DNA of 6,170 nucleotides from an uncultured Coprococcus sp. GTDB taxonomy: Bacteria > Bacillota > Clostridia > Lachnospirales > Lachnospiraceae. The translations under genes and the position numbers were made by a program. Below are positions 6,087 to 6,170 of this stretch, piece after piece (position 1 is the first letter of the stretch; every line of letters begins with the position of its first letter). The notes beneath the pieces were generated by a model. The model did not search any database, was not told the DNA's origin, and saw nothing but the letters and a program-made list of their open reading frames with translations. Location: NCBI GenBank assembly GCA_900557435.1, contig USSH01000156.1, positions 1-6,170 on the forward strand, read 5' to 3'.

Positions 6087-6130
6087 TAAAAATTCACACA
6101 GGACGATAAATTATAGAAAGAAGAATATCA

Positions 6131-6170
6131 ATGACAAATTCACAGGATCTATTTGAAAAATCACAGAAGG
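6131..6170 (+). CDS. hemL: Glutamate-1-semialdehyde 2,1-aminomutase HemL, 5' end (partial)
   Basis: The frame from ATG 6131 reads MTNSQDLFEKSQK before the window ends. This matches the usual start of HemL (Ser-x-x-Leu-Phe-x-x-(Ala/Ser)-Gln before the PGGVNSPVR motif, which lies outside the window). HemL is a PLP enzyme that converts the HemA product glutamate-1-semialdehyde into 5-aminolevulinate, the substrate of HemB. The position after hemB fits clostridial hem clusters and fills the one missing step of the pathway. The ribosome binding site is weak: only a purine run, GAAAGAAG (6116-6123), 7 bases upstream. The identification rests on 13 residues plus context. Confidence 0.8.
   Translation, partial: MTNSQDLFEKSQK

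Noticed and set aside
6093..6117. Promoter for hemL (TTCACA with TATAGA)
   Set aside because: TTCACA is a good -35 match, but the only -10-like sequence is 13 bases away, too close for a sigma-A promoter.

Overview
The window reads as one forward-strand tetrapyrrole operon from a Gram-positive anaerobe, most likely a Lachnospiraceae-type member of the Clostridia. This rests on frequent ATA isoleucine and AGA/AGG arginine codons, purine-rich ribosome binding sites, a fused uroporphyrinogen III methyltransferase/synthase, and the gene order hemA - precorrin-2 dehydrogenase - hemC - cobA-hemD - hemB - hemL. That order is known from clostridia. The taxonomic call is inference; no marker gene is present.

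Layout: bases 1-50 hold the last 15 codons of an unidentified upstream gene. Bases 58-147 hold two identical 25-base copies of an imperfect palindrome (GGGGAC...GTCCCC), resembling REP-type intergenic repeats. A promoter follows (TTGTCC, 17-base spacer, TATAAT), with a 7+7 inverted repeat over its -10 box and start region, then hemA (206-1492). After a 126-base gap come sirC (1619-2266), hemC (2256-3308, overlapping sirC by 11 bases), cobA-hemD (3374-5032) and hemB (5034-6005, 1 base after the previous stop). A 125-base gap rich in inverted repeats precedes the start of hemL (6131 to the window edge).

Together the enzymes take glutamyl-tRNA to glutamate-1-semialdehyde (HemA), 5-aminolevulinate (HemL), porphobilinogen (HemB), hydroxymethylbilane (HemC), uroporphyrinogen III (HemD half), precorrin-2 (CobA half) and sirohydrochlorin or siroheme (SirC). 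No gene of the uroporphyrinogen-decarboxylase branch to protoheme is present, so this stretch looks dedicated to siroheme and/or corrinoid precursors.

The coding part is ordinary housekeeping metabolism, and I see no new multi-gene system. What deserves a second look is non-coding or structural: the repeat pair abutting the hemA promoter, the inverted repeat over that promoter, the mutually exclusive stem-loops between hemB and hemL, and polar, AT-rich insertions within several otherwise standard enzymes.
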